This document shows positions 43,807 to 54,653 of a stretch of DNA of 64,000 bases, one piece after another. Below the pieces are notes generated by a model. It did no database searches. It saw only the letters and a list, made by a program, of their open reading frames with translations, and was not told where the DNA came from. Source of the stretch: Kovacikia minuta CCNUW1 (GTDB lineage Bacteria > Cyanobacteriota > Cyanobacteriia > Leptolyngbyales > Leptolyngbyaceae); the NCBI RefSeq assembly GCF_020091585.1, contig NZ_CP083582.1, positions 2,232,001-2,296,000 on the forward strand. Reading direction: 5' to 3'. The position numbers were made by a program, and so were the translations under genes. Each line of letters begins with the position of its first letter. The stretch's first letter is position 1.

Positions 43807-44520
43807 GTGATGTTGCCAAATTACACGGTTCGGGAAAGCCGCCGAGCAAAGCATGTTTCTCTCAAAATTTCTGTGGCAGGCAGTCTAGAAATTATTGTTC
43901 CCCCAGGTTTTGACCAGAAACACATTCCTGAGATTTTGCAGCGCAAACAGCCCTGGATTAAGCGGATTACGGAGCAAATGCGCCATCAGCAAGCGCTTGC
44001 TGGGGTAGAAACGTCAGAGAAGCTACCAAACCAGATCGACCTGCGGGCGATCGCCGAAACCTGGCAGGTTGAATACCGTACAACCCAACTTCCCGGTATT
44101 CGAATTACTGAACAGCCCAGCTTTAAGCTCATCCTATCTGGAGATACCGCCAACCAGGATACCTGTAAATTGGCTTTGCAGCGCTGGACGACCCGCAAAG
44201 CACGGGTACACCTGATTCCCTGGCTCAAGAGTGTCAGTAAAGAATTTGACCTCCCCTTTGAACAAACCCTGATTCGGAAGCAAAAAACCCGTTGGGGAAG
44301 CTGTTCGAGTGCCAAAACCATCAGCATTAATTGCAAACTTCTGTTTCTTCCCGATTCTCTGGTGCGCTACGTTTTCATTCACGAACTCTGCCACACCATC
44401 CACTTAAACCATTCTTCCCGCTTCTGGAATTTAGTGGGTAACTACGAACCCCACTATCAGCAGCTCGACGACAGCCTGCGAGATGCCCGCTGCTACGTAC
44501 CCCTCTGGATGGAAGAGTGA
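43807..44520 (+). CDS. YgjP/M48-like metal-dependent protease (DUF45)
   Basis: A 237-residue protein with the zinc motif HELCHTIHLNHSSRFW (about residues 198-213; HExxH variant HELCH plus a downstream His) and the preceding KTRWGSCSSAKTISIN, both hallmarks of the YgjP/WLM group. Probably a cytoplasmic zinc peptidase; the substrate is unknown. The start is GTG 43807 or the adjacent ATG 43810. Confidence 0.9.
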   Translation: MMLPNYTVRESRRAKHVSLKISVAGSLEIIVPPGFDQKHIPEILQRKQPWIKRITEQMRHQQALAGVETSEKLPNQIDLRAIAETWQVEYRTTQLPGIRITEQPSFKLILSGDTANQDTCKLALQRWTTRKARVHLIPWLKSVSKEFDLPFEQTLIRKQKTRWGSCSSAKTISINCKLLFLPDSLVRYVFIHELCHTIHLNHSSRFWNLVGNYEPHYQQLDDSLRDARCYVPLWMEE

Positions 44521-44645
44521 GAGCAAAGGATAAGGGATGAGGACTGAAGGATGAATCAGTAAAGAGAAATAGAACAGTGCTTTTGCTAAATCCTTTTTAT
44601 CCTTTATCCCTTATCCTTTATCCCTTATCCTTTATCCTTCTTCCC
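44520..44645. repeat. Heptamer repeat abutting a start codon
   Basis: A purine arm (AAAGGATAAGGGATGAGGAC) near 44525 is followed, after a short AT spacer, by pyrimidine units of CTTTATC and CTTATCC from about 44590 to 44642. The array ends three bases before the next ATG. Confidence 0.88.
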
Positions 44646-45218
44646 ATGTCTTCCTGGCGATCGTCCCTTGCCCGTGCCCTGCATCGCAACCGTTCTCTGC
44701 CCAATTCCCGCTATTTACAGCTGGCAACGGTGCGGGCTGACGGTCGTCCTGCAAACCGGACTGTGGTGTTTCGAGGGTTTCTAGAAGCGACAGAGCAGCT
44801 TAAATTCGTCACCGATGCCCGCAGTGAGAAAGTTGATCAGATGTGCCATTCTCCCTGGGCAGAAGTCTGCTGGTACTTTCCCAAGACTCGCGAACAGTTT
44901 CGTATTTCAGGATCACTCATCCTGGTTGAAGCAACCTGCGAAGATACAGCCCTACAAAAAGCAAGGAATATTTTATGGCAGGAGCTTTCTGATGCAGCCC
45001 GTTCCCAATTTACCTGGGCAGATCCCGGCAAGCCAAGGGCTGGGGTGGAGGGATTTAATCAATCACCTCCCGATGGAGTTGTCCCTTTACCCCACTTCTG
45101 CCTGCTGCTGCTGCAACCCGACCGGGTAGATCATCTGGAACTGCGGGGCAATCCTCAGAACCGCTGGATTTACGCAAAAACCGACCAAACCTGGTCAGTT
45201 CAGGAAGTGAATCCATAG
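44646..45218 (+). CDS. PPOX-type FMN flavoprotein (pyridoxamine 5'-phosphate oxidase family)
   Basis: A 190-residue protein. FMN-binding elements: LQLATVRADGRPANRTVVFRGF (about residues 24-45), TDARSEKVDQM (about 55) and a C-terminal RW-type ending (NPQNRWIYAKTDQTW). It is similar to the cyanobacterial PPOX proteins that resemble PdxH but have an uncertain substrate. The start at 44646 is where homology begins; the frame upstream is translated heptamer repeat. There is no ribosome binding site because the repeat takes its place. Confidence 0.85.
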   Translation: MSSWRSSLARALHRNRSLPNSRYLQLATVRADGRPANRTVVFRGFLEATEQLKFVTDARSEKVDQMCHSPWAEVCWYFPKTREQFRISGSLILVEATCEDTALQKARNILWQELSDAARSQFTWADPGKPRAGVEGFNQSPPDGVVPLPHFCLLLLQPDRVDHLELRGNPQNRWIYAKTDQTWSVQEVNP

Positions 45219-45273
45219 TTATGCTGCTGATTTTGTCTGTTAGGATGCACTTGAGAATTTTTTGTTGGAGACG

Positions 45274-45717
45274 ATGGCTTACATTCCTGATGATGCAAAG
45301 TGGTATATTGCCGAAATCGTTATGGAATGCCAAGTTGAAGGTAATTCACGTAATGTTGTCCATACCAATATTGTTTTAGTTCGCGCAGATTCCCCAGAAG
45401 AGGCTTTTGAAAAAGCAGAGGAACTTGGTCGTGGTGGAGAAGATCGTTACCTTAATACCAGTGATCAGGAAGTGACCTTCCAGTATCGAGGTTTACGAGA
45501 ATTGAACGTGATTCACGATGAGCTAGAACATGGTGCCGAGTTAATGTACGAAGAGGAGATTGGAGTTCAAGAGGATGAGTTGAAGGCAATGATCTCATTG
45601 AAGTCTGATTTGGCAGTGTTCCGGGATTCCCAGCCGCGAGCTTCGGATTACCCTAACTATAGCTCGAAGGAAATTATGGAGCAGGTGAATCAGAGGATGC
45701 GAGGTGAAAAGTCATGA
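45274..45717 (+). CDS. DUF4288 domain protein
   Basis: A 147-residue acidic protein. WYIAEIVMECQVEGNSRNVV with HTNIVLVRADSPEEAFEKA is the DUF4288 signature (unknown function). The ATG at 45274 is preferred; a TTG at 45262 is possible. It is followed after 126 bp by an Rpn-type nuclease gene on the same strand. Confidence 0.82.
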   Translation: MAYIPDDAKWYIAEIVMECQVEGNSRNVVHTNIVLVRADSPEEAFEKAEELGRGGEDRYLNTSDQEVTFQYRGLRELNVIHDELEHGAELMYEEEIGVQEDELKAMISLKSDLAVFRDSQPRASDYPNYSSKEIMEQVNQRMRGEKS

Positions 45718-45843
45718 CAGTTCTTATGCTGCGCGCTGCTCCGCAGATACCGCAAGGGTCGCACCGCAACAATCAGTCATCAAAATTCAGACTTTCTCAG
45801 AGCTAAATTGATCGCGGAGGGCGTACAATCCTGACTATTTCTC

Positions 45844-46614
45844 ATGTTTGATGATACCTGCCGATTCCTTGCCGAACACTTCTCCGCTGACTTTGCCAGT
45901 TGGCTGTTGGGAGAACCTGTCACAATGACAGAACTCAAACCCTCCGAACTTTCTCTTGATCCGATTCGCACGGATGTGCTCATTTTGCTGCAATCGGCTG
46001 CCGCATTTTTGCATCTGGAGTTCCAAACCTTGCCCAAGGCGAAGGTTCCATTCCGAATGCTAGATTATCGGGTTCGTGGGTATCGCAAAGACCCAACCAA
46101 ACCGATGCGGCAAGTCGTGATTTACCTGAAGCAAACTACATCAGAGCGAGTGTATCAGACCAGCTTTGAGATGGAAAACACGCGCCATGAGTTTGAAGTG
46201 GTACGGATCTGGGAGCAACCTGCCTCGCTCTTTCTGCAATATCCAGGGCTGATTCCCTTTGCGGCTCTTGGTCAAAGCGCAGATGCAGAGGAAACATTGC
46301 GGCAAGCGGCTCAACGGATTGACCAGATCGCAGACTCTGAGGCGCAAGCGAATCTGATCGCAGCATCAGGGATTTTAGCTGGGCTAAAATTAGAAGATGA
46401 GGTCGTTTATCGCATTCTACGGAGAGACATCATGCAGGAATCCACCGTTTATCGTTCAATTCAAAGAGAAGCTGAGCAAGAAAAGACACGGGCGATCGCA
46501 CTCAATCTTCTGCGAGAAGGTGTATCGATCGAAACCATAGTTCGTAGCACTGGTTTATTGATCGAAGAACTCCAACAACTTCAGCAACAACTCAACGGCT
46601 CCGCACAAAGCTGA
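45844..46614 (+). CDS. Rpn-family recombination-promoting nuclease/putative transposase
   Basis: A 256-residue protein of the PD-(D/E)xK group common in cyanobacteria. The nuclease core lies at the N terminus: RTDVLILLQS followed by LHLEFQTLPKAK (D...ExQ pattern). The C-terminal half is helical (AAQRIDQIADSEAQANLI) and ends with IALNLLREGVSIETIVRSTGL, a helix-turn-helix-like module repeated in this family. Rpn proteins promote RecA-independent recombination in characterised cases. Complete. Confidence 0.85.
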   Translation: MFDDTCRFLAEHFSADFASWLLGEPVTMTELKPSELSLDPIRTDVLILLQSAAAFLHLEFQTLPKAKVPFRMLDYRVRGYRKDPTKPMRQVVIYLKQTTSERVYQTSFEMENTRHEFEVVRIWEQPASLFLQYPGLIPFAALGQSADAEETLRQAAQRIDQIADSEAQANLIAASGILAGLKLEDEVVYRILRRDIMQESTVYRSIQREAEQEKTRAIALNLLREGVSIETIVRSTGLLIEELQQLQQQLNGSAQS

Positions 46615-46768
46615 GATTGATCGATGTACGGAGAGTTGATTGTAAAAAATGGCACAACAACTCGGTTGGAGCGGACAGCTGGAAGTCTTTCGTCTATTGC
46701 TGTGGTCGATTTGCTGCCGCTCAATCGGAACGTTAAATGGCACTGAAATAAGCAAGAATTGAGTGCCT

Positions 46769-46799
46769 AGATCCGGATTCTCGAAGAATCCGGGGATCT
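46769..46799. terminator. Hairpin between convergent genes
   Basis: Stem CGGATTCT/AGAATCCG with loop CGA, extended by AGATC/GGATCT. There is no long T tract, but the position between the convergent Rpn and kinase genes suggests a terminator. Confidence 0.55.
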
Positions 46800-46812
46800 G
46801 AAGTTTCATCCG

Positions 46813-49800
46813 TCAGTGCCATTCATCGTTTTTCAAGAACGTTTGCACTTCGTTGAGGGATTTTGCCAGCGAGAGGAGGAGGTCTGCCGCACCGTCTAGC
46901 TGTTGCTGGCGGGCTTGTTGCTCCAGCCGATCGGCGTTGGCTTGCAGGGTTTTTAGTCCGACATTCGCGCTTGCCCCTTTGATGTGGTGGGCTGCCTGTT
47001 CTAGTTTGCGACAATTTTGTTGGGCGATCGCCCCCGCAACTTCTAACAGGTAAGTCTGGGTATCGGCGACAAACGACTGGAGCAATTCGATCTCAAATTC
47101 CTCGCTGCCATCGGAAAGCTGATGGAGTTGATTCCAGTCAATTTCCAGGTTGGGCAGGACGCAAGAACGGGGTGAACGAACAACCGCTTTTGGGGATTGG
47201 GTTGGGTGTTTAGAGGGTTGGTGGCGATCGGGCAACTCAAGAGCCATTTTCTCCCTGGTTGCCAGCAAGATCGCTCCCCAGTCTGCTAGCTTGGCAGCTA
47301 GGTTCTCCTTAGAGGTTGGCTTGCTCAAATAATCATCCATACCCGCCTCAATGCACCGCTCCCGATCTTCCTGCATTGCATTTGCGGTCAGGGCAATAAT
47401 GATAGTGTGCTGGTTGTCCCCTTCCAGGGAACGAATTTCACGGGCGGTGTCATACCCATCCATAACAGGCATTTGGCAATCCATTAGAACCAGATCGTAG
47501 GAGATTTGAGCCATCATTTGCAGGGCTTCCTGCCCATTCGCTGCCACATCAGCCTTGTAACCCAAATTTTCTAGTTGTTTTAGAGTCACTTTTTGATTGA
47601 CTACATTATCTTCTGCTAAAAGAATTTTTAATTTGGGTGCAGTCGAAGGGGGGGGGAAGGATGGTTGGGGTGCGAGTAAATCTTGAGCGATGGGAAGCGT
47701 TGGGGCAGGTAGTAGGGTGTTAATAATACAGTCCAGCAGGCGCGATTGCTTCACCGGTTTGACCAGGTAGGCAGAAAATCCTAGCTTCAATACCCTTCTA
47801 GCGCTACCCCGGTGGTTGAGGGATGTCATCATGATCAGGTGGGTGTTAGACAGCAGGGGGTCAGATAAAATCTGACTGCCCAACATTTCTCCATCTACCT
47901 CTGGCATCTGCATGTCTAGAATCACCAGTTTGTAAGGGGTTTCGGCGATCGCCTGCTGGCGTAGCAACTGTAGAGCAGTTGTGGCATTTTCGGCTTCATC
48001 AACCTGCATCCCCCAGGAGGAAGCCTGGTAGCGCAGGATTTTGCGGTTGGTGGCATTGTCATCAACAACGAGTAGCCTGACATGGCTGAGGGCAGCAACC
48101 AGAGACAGTAATTGAGGTTCCGTAGAAGTGCTGGGAGCTTGCTTATCAAGGGTGAGCGTAAACCAGAAGCGGGAGCCTTGCCCTTCTACACTTTCAACCC
48201 CAATTTCCCCTTGCATCAGTTCCACCAGTTGTTTGGAAATTGCCAGCCCCAAACCTGTGCCACCATAGCGACGGGTGGTAGAGGCGTCGATCTGGGAAAA
48301 GGGTTTGAACAATTTTTCCAGCGCGCCTGGGGGGATACCCATGCCCGTATCGCTGATTGAGAAGTTAACGGTTGCAGTGGTGGGGGTTTCTGACTTAAGC
48401 GCCGCCTGGATGACCACTTCGCCCGTGCTGGTGAACTTGATGGCATTGCTAACCAGGTTAATCAGAATTTGCCGCAGGCGGCTGACATCTCCCCGAAGTT
48501 GGGTGGGCAGATTTCGATAGACCAATGTTGCCAATTCCAAGCCTTTAGTATGGGCTGCCGGAGCCAGCAGGTCGGCAACTTCTTCAATGCAGGCGTTCAG
48601 GTTGAAATCGAGGGTTTCCAGATCCATCTCCCCGGCTTCCAGTTTGGAAAAGTCCAAAATTTGGTTAATCAGGGTGAGCAGAGTTTCGCCACTCGTGTGA
48701 ATGGTTTGCACAAAGTCCCGTTGTTCTGGGCTGAGGTCAGTGTCCATCAGCAACCCGGTCATTCCTAAGACTGCATTCATGGGGGTGCGGATTTCGTGGC
48801 TCATGGTTGCCAGAAACACACTCTTCATCTGCGAGGCTTGTTCCGCTTCACTGCGTGCCTGTTCTAAGGCAACGTTATGCTGGGTCAATAGCTGTCGCTG
48901 TTGGGTTTCCCGTTCTAGCAAATGGGCTTGGGCGATCGCAATCCCAACCTGATCTGCCAATTGAACCAGGAAGTCGATTTCAAACGATCGCCAATGCCTT
49001 GGTCCTGAACACTGGTGAGCAATCAGCAGCCCCCAAAGTGCGGGTCTACCGGTGGCAACCCGTCCCTGGATAATCGGAACGATCAAATTAGCTTTGACCT
49101 GGAATTGGGCCAGCATTGCCCGATGGCAGGGAGTCAGGTTCGCCTGATCAATATGGTCGATCGCCTGGGTTTTGCCACGGTAGTAATGTTGCCAGCGTCC
49201 TTCCTGAAAACAATTGTCCTGAATCACAGCACCTAAGGTAGGCTCCCAGCCAGTCTCCACCGATTCCACCACTACAGTGCCCTGCCAGTCTGGTTCGAAG
49301 CGGTAAATGATGACCCGATCTGCCTCAAGAAATTGGCGCACTTCTGCAACGGTAGTGTTGAGAATTTCATCCAGGTTGAGGGATTGGCGAATTCGGAGGG
49401 CGATCGCGGTCAACAGGTAAGCCCGATGATTTTGGCTGTTTAATTCTTCCTCCGCCAGTCGGCGCTGGGTCAAATCCCGAATGATCACCAACACCTCATC
49501 TTCTCCACTGACGACAATGCGGGCTTCCTCGTGGCGAATTTGATCATGAAGCTGAAGTTCGTACTCGTGAAACTGGGTTTCGCCAGTTTGCAATGCCCGT
49601 TCAATGTAGTAAGCACGCTGCTGAGCAAATTCCAGCGGCAGTCCCTCAGCCTGGTTCTTGCCAATGAGTCCTTCTGCGGGCAAAAGGGTCTCAAAATCTT
49701 TAGCAGGCTTCACATCTAAATAAGTGCCATCTCGGCTAATCCGCAACATCAGATCTGGAATGGCATTGACGAGGGCACGATGTCTGAACTCGCTTTTTTG

Positions 49801-50743
49801 CAACGCTTCTTCAACTCGTTTGCGTTTGCTGATATCCCCAAAGGTACAGATTACCTGGCGAACACTGCCATCGGGTGCGAATTGAGGGTCAGCATTAACC
49901 AATAGCCAGACCAAATCCCTGAATTTGGGACGATGGACCCCCATCACCACGTTATGAACCGACTGACGGGTGGCGATCGCCTGTGGCACGGGATGGGTAT
50001 CCCCTGGAAAGGGGGAACCATCTTCGTGGATGATGCACCAGTCTGGGTCAAGGGACGTTTTGCCCAACAACTGGGTTTCCTCCAGTCCCAGAAGATCCAG
50101 GGCAGCCTGATTACACAGCAAAATTTCAGTTTCCGGTCCCTGCAAAACTACCCCCACCTGAAGTTTTTGGATCAGGTCATGGAGCGTTTCCTGACTGGTT
50201 TGTAAAGCTTCCTCGGTTTGATGGAACTCTAATTTAGCGCCTACCAAGGCTTTTAAGTTGCGTCGTAGTTCTAGTTGGCTGACAATCTGGCGGCTCAGGT
50301 TTTGTAGGGCTTCCACCTGGCGTGTCGTCAGCGATCGGGGGTACCCAGTCCGCCACAAAGAGGGTTCCAATGGTCTGCCCGCCTGAAACCAGCAGGGGCA
50401 CATGGGCAAAAAACCGCAGTTGGGGGGTACCGATGACAGCAGGGTTAAGGGCAAAGCGTTGGTCGGTGTGGGTATCCGCAACCACCAGGGGGCTGCTGTG
50501 CAAAAGGCATTCAGAACACAACGGGGCACAGTGCAGGGCATCCTCCATCTCTAACCCTGCCCCAGCCTGAATGTGTAATCGATCGTCGTTCAAAAGCCAG
50601 ACTAGGGCGATCGGTGTATCACTAACGACGATCGCGAGTTGCACAAGATCATCAAGAAAATCCCTTACCCCACCGTCTAAAGTCCGATACTGGCAAGTTT
50701 CATCTTTTCCGTTGGAAGGATGGTCAGGCAGTGGCAACTTCAT
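46813..50743 (-). pseudogene. Giant multi-sensor hybrid histidine kinase, frameshifted after the first GAF domain
   Basis: Domain order: GAF (50743 to about 50330), frameshift, PAS, PAS, phytochrome-type GAF ([13 protein letters not shown]), HisKA ([12 protein letters not shown]), HATPase_c ([18 protein letters not shown]), receiver 1 ([13 protein letters not shown]), receiver 2 ([13 protein letters not shown]) and HPt ([13 protein letters not shown]). The N-terminal GAF reaches TLFVADWVP and continues in another frame as [17 protein letters not shown]; a single extra C in the CCCCC run near 50340 accounts for this. The kinase part remains one open frame of about 1160 residues downstream. If the lesion is real, kinase translation would need an internal start. 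A sequencing error cannot be excluded. Confidence 0.85.
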
Positions 50744-50808
50744 AGAAAATCTAGCATATCCGACTCGAACGCACAGACGCGCATTTAATTCTTCTGAGTG
50801 TGCCCTGA

Positions 50809-50964
50809 TCAATCACCCAAACACCAGGAGAGTAGCGCAACAGCTGCTCCCAGTAGAAGCCAATTTGGTAGATCTACAAAGTTAAACAGGGAAGACAGCA
50901 GGAGTACCGTCCCAGTTACTCCGTAGGTAATTGCTATTAGAATAGCCAGAATTGCTAAAGACAT
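50809..50964 (-). CDS. Small membrane protein (about 51 residues)
   Basis: MSLAILAILIAITYGVTGTV begins a two-helix protein that ends in NWLLLGAAVALLSWCLGD. The start at 50964 is chosen because the upstream extension is translated repeat-like sequence. The hydrophobic pattern and lack of low complexity make it a plausible gene, but there is no ribosome binding site and no recognised family. Confidence 0.5.
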   Translation of the reverse strand: MSLAILAILIAITYGVTGTVLLLSSLFNFVDLPNWLLLGAAVALLSWCLGD

Positions 50965-51593
50965 TATGTAAAGTGGGTTGCTTTGTAAGAAGGCAGAGGG
51001 CAGAAGGGGAAGCCAGGTGTGGAGTTTCAGGGGGCGGGTGTGAGGGGGCACTAACCAGTGATCAACACCCAAGGATCAATCCCTATTTATTCCTGACTTC
51101 TGGCTCCTGGCTCTTGACCAACAATCAACGACTAATGCCCCCATTCATAACTCATAATTTATAACCCATCATTTATACAGCCAGTTTCATTTGGATTAAC
51201 CACACCCCATACCCCACACCCCACTTCACAAGACTGGGGCTTACTGATCTGAAAACCGCTGTAATTTTCCTCCCCACCCCACTTCCATCAAAACCTTGCT
51301 ATCACAAAATAGTCAATGTAACGATAGAGCGATCCTATTTGGATTGTGAGAAAGGATGTCATCGGAATCCTTTCTCGCAAAGCCTCTCCATCTCACAAGT
51401 GATTGAGGACTGCTATAGTCCAATTAGGATTGAGTTTGAGACAGAAGGAATTGACTCAAGAAATTTGGCAATCTTCAATCTTATTCAGAGTAGAAAATTT
51501 GGGCTGGATTGTTACTGATTTTAGGGTCGTCATTCAGTTTTAAGCGGTTTCTGGCAACATTGCTTCAGGGTGGATGCTTTACAGGAGAGTCGT
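50965..51593. other. Intergenic region with degenerate repeats
   Basis: It contains short heptamer stretches (GAAGGCAGAGGGCAGAAGG near 50987; CACACCCCATACCCCACACC near 51201) and otherwise nothing gene-like. The last part is the leader of the exported protein gene, with GGAGAG just before the ATG at 51594. Confidence 0.5.
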
Positions 51594-52092
51594 ATGCGAT
51601 GGGTTCCAAAGGTGGAATGGACAACGTGTTTGAAGGGGGGAAATTGGACGCTTTTAGCTTTGGTTTTAGCCATAAGCCCCGCTTTTGGGGAAACTTCTAA
51701 TTTTGGTTCACTCACACTCAATGCAGACAAGGCGATCGGTTCTCTCAGCGGCACCACTGGAGGCTCTACGTCACTTCCGGAGATCGTCAGCAGTAGTGAT
51801 CTTCACAACAATCCCTGTCTAGGATTTGGTGATCCAACCACCAGATCACATTTTAATCCTGCAACAAAGTTTTCCGAAGCTAAAGCTTCAGGTTAACAGC
51901 AGCAACTCCGATACAACCCTGGTCGTACAGGGAGCCGATGGCAGTGTTCGTTGTGGAGACAATCTTGGCTCCAGAAAGGACGCAAGCATGGTTGAAACCG
52001 ATTGGGCAGCTGGAACCTACAAAGTCTGGGTTGGCACCATCAATCCCGGTGTCCGGCGAAACTATACATTGACTGTGAGGCAGATGAAGTGA
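51594..52092 (+). pseudogene. Exported cyanobacterial protein, frameshifted
   Basis: The first frame encodes a signal peptide (LLALVLAISPAFGETS) and reaches CLGFGDP. The expected continuation (PDHILILQQSFPKLKLQV, then GTYKVWVGTINPG) is in a second frame that overlaps it from about 51826 to 52092. One extra C in AACCACC near 51840 explains the shift. The intact protein would be about 165 residues and periplasmic, of unknown function. Confidence 0.72.
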
Positions 52093-52164
52093 AGGTAGGG
52101 GGTAGCTCACCCCTCACCCTCCACGCGTTAAGATAATCAATGGTGAATTCTGCGAGAGAACCCT

Positions 52165-52971
52165 GTGCTATCTTCCTTGATTGCTGATTTTCGCATCATC
52201 TTTGAGCGTGACCCGGCTGCGCGTAGTTGGCTGGAAGTGCTGTTCTGCTATCCCGGCCTACAAGCACTTGTGTCTCACCGTTTCGCCCACTGGCTGTATC
52301 GTCTGGGTATTCCATTTCTTCCCCGATTGCTATCCCACATTGCCCGCTTCCTGACAGGGATCGAAATTCATCCAGGGGCGACGATCGGCCAGGGAGTTTT
52401 CATCGATCATGGGATGGGTGTTGTGATTGGTGAGACGGCGATCGTGGGCGACTATGTGCTGATCTACCAGGGTGTGACGCTAGGAGGCACAGGTAAGGAA
52501 AGCGGCAAGCGCCATCCCACATTAGGTGAGAATGTGGTTGTGGGAGCAGGTGCCAAGGTTTTAGGAAATATCTTGATTGGCAACAATGTCCGAATTGGGG
52601 CTGGTTCGGTTGTGCTGCGAGACGTACCGTCGGATTGTACAGTGGTTGGTATTCCCGGTCGGATTGTTTACCGTTCTGGTGAACGGGTTGACCCCCTAGA
52701 GCACGGCAGACTGCCGGACTCTGAAGCTCAAGTCATTCGGGCATTGGTAGACCGGATAGAGTCGCTGGAACAGGAACTTAAAATTCTTCAGACACGGCAT
52801 TCTCTTCAGGAATCCTTTTCACGGTTACCTGTTGCAGTTGAAGTCTCCTGTTCTGAAAATCCAACTTCACTTGACTCAACCAGTTCTGAACTTCAGACAA
52901 CTGACCACTCTCGCCTCTGTCGCATTCGCGATCGGGTGATCGAAGAGTTCCTGGATGGTTCAGGAATTTAG
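52165..52971 (+). CDS. cysE: Serine O-acetyltransferase
   Basis: A 268-residue enzyme making O-acetylserine for cysteine synthesis. The left-handed beta-helix is visible as hexapeptide repeats ([36 protein letters not shown]) with catalytic His and Asp in FIDHG and the CysE signature [16 protein letters not shown]. The C-terminal extension after about residue 185 is longer than in short CysE forms and partly coiled coil. GTG start. Confidence 0.94.
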   Translation: MLSSLIADFRIIFERDPAARSWLEVLFCYPGLQALVSHRFAHWLYRLGIPFLPRLLSHIARFLTGIEIHPGATIGQGVFIDHGMGVVIGETAIVGDYVLIYQGVTLGGTGKESGKRHPTLGENVVVGAGAKVLGNILIGNNVRIGAGSVVLRDVPSDCTVVGIPGRIVYRSGERVDPLEHGRLPDSEAQVIRALVDRIESLEQELKILQTRHSLQESFSRLPVAVEVSCSENPTSLDSTSSELQTTDHSRLCRIRDRVIEEFLDGSGI

Positions 52972-53024
52972 AAGAGGACAGCATTCTGGATTCTGGCTCC
53001 TGAATTCTGGCTTCTATTTTCTAC

Positions 53025-53459
53025 TCAGGAGTCTGGCTCTGGGTAATGCTTTACAATTAGCAGACAATTACGATTGTCTGAGGTTCGGGTATAGCTGAGT
53101 GAGTCTGCAATTCGCTGCATTAACTTTAGCCCCCGCCCCCCTTCTGCATCACTATCCATTTCCTGGGGTAAGCTATCCAGCTTTTGCCGCAGGTTAAATG
53201 GTTCTCCCTGATCCCAGATTCTAATTTCCAGGCACGCGCTCAATACGGTTACTTCAATATCAATGGGTAACTCAAGCGGTTGCCCCTGGTGAGCATGACG
53301 GACTGCATTGGTAAATCCTTCCGCAAGGGCAAGCTGACATTGAAGCCAGGTTTGATAAGAAAGAGGAGGACCGTTAAACTGGTCAAACCACGAAAGAACT
53401 TCAGTCAGGGCATTAAGGTCTGTATTAACTTGAAGATAGGCTCTATGGATTGGCTGCAA
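53025..53459 (-). CDS. RsbW-like anti-sigma serine kinase/ATP-binding protein
   Basis: A 144-residue HATPase_c_2 protein. The N box is LALAEGFTNAVRHAHQGQP and the G1-like motif is IRIWDQGEPFNL, followed by EGGRGLKLMQRIAD. These proteins bind or phosphorylate anti-anti-sigma factors in partner-switching systems. It is divergently arranged with a receiver/RsbU-type phosphatase gene 54 bp away, so the pair probably shares a regulatory region and pathway. TTG start. Confidence 0.88.
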   Translation of the reverse strand: MQPIHRAYLQVNTDLNALTEVLSWFDQFNGPPLSYQTWLQCQLALAEGFTNAVRHAHQGQPLELPIDIEVTVLSACLEIRIWDQGEPFNLRQKLDSLPQEMDSDAEGGRGLKLMQRIADSLSYTRTSDNRNCLLIVKHYPEPDS

Positions 53460-53513
53460 CGGTGAAAAATTCCTTATTGAGAACCTGGAAACCAGTATAT
53501 TCGTTTCTGCGCT

Positions 53514-54653
53514 ATGCCCAAAATCCTAGTTATTGACGACGATCCGGCTATCCAGATAGTTCTCAAAAAACTGCTGAACGCACAGGGACACGAGGTGACG
53601 ATCGCCAGCAATGGGGTTGAGGGCGTCAAAAAAGCGAAGGAACTCCAACCTGCCGTAATTATCTGCGACTGGATGATGCCCCAGATGGATGGCCTGGAGG
53701 TCTGTCGCCGGATTAAAGCCGACCCAGAGTTGGCTATCTCATTTTTTATTCTGCTCACTTCTCGCGTCACAATTCAAGATCGTGTTTATGGGCTGGACAA
53801 TGGTGCGGATGATTTTCTTTGTAAGCCGGTTGAATTGGATGAATTGAGAGCCAGGGTGAAGGCAGGCTTAAGGCTGCACCAGGTGAACCAGGATTTGCAA
53901 GCCCAAAAACAGATGTTGGAGACGGAATTAAGTGAAGCAGCGGAGTATGTCCGATCGCTCCTGCCTTTGCCCCTGAACGGCAGAATTAGTATCGATTCCC
54001 GGTTTATTCCCTCGCGCCAATTGGGGGGAGACTGTTTCGACTACTACTGGCTTGACCCCGACTACCTGGCAATCTATTAGCTCGATGTTTCGGGACACGG
54101 TTTGGGAGCCGCACTGCCCTCGATCTCGGTGCTGAATTTGCTGCGATCGCAATCAATGGATGGGGTTAATTTCTATCAACCCAGCCTCGTGTTGCGGGCA
54201 CTCAACGAAGCCTTCCAGATGGATCACCAGAACGATAAGTTTTTTACCATCTGGTATGGGGTTTATAACCAGGTAAAGCGCAGCCTGATTTACTCCAGCG
54301 CTGGGCACCCGCCTGCCATTCTGCTTTCCAAATCAGCCCAGGGCGAAGTTCAAGCGAAACAGTTGAGAACCTCCAGCATGCCGATCGGAATGTTGCCCGA
54401 CACCCGGTTTGTCAATCAGCATTGTGAAATTGCCGCTTCCAGCACACTCTATGTTTTCAGTGATGGCATTTACGAAATCATTCAACCCGACGGCAACGTC
54501 TGGGGGTTAGAGGCATTCATTGAATTACTCCTCAACGACAGGAAAAAAATCGATCGCCTCGGACTGGACTACATCCTGGATTACATAAAAACCTACAATC
54601 CAAAAGACGCATTGGATGATGATTTGTCTCTTCTGCGAGTCAGTTTTACTTAA
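53514..54653 (+). pseudogene. Receiver-PP2C (RsbU/SpoIIE-type) phosphatase with an in-frame TAG
   Basis: An N-terminal receiver (residues about 1-120; Asp in VIICDWMMPQMDG) is followed by a short coiled coil and the phosphatase core. The first acidic motif is SRQLGGDCFDYYW. The frame stops at TAG 54078-54080, and the same frame continues directly with LDVSGHGLGAALPS, the second metal-binding motif, up to 54653 (SAGHPPAI, FSDGIYE, DDDLSLL). Reading through would give about 379 residues, a normal length. The nonsense codon separates the catalytic Asp residues, so no active phosphatase is expected unless the codon is suppressed. Confidence 0.9.
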
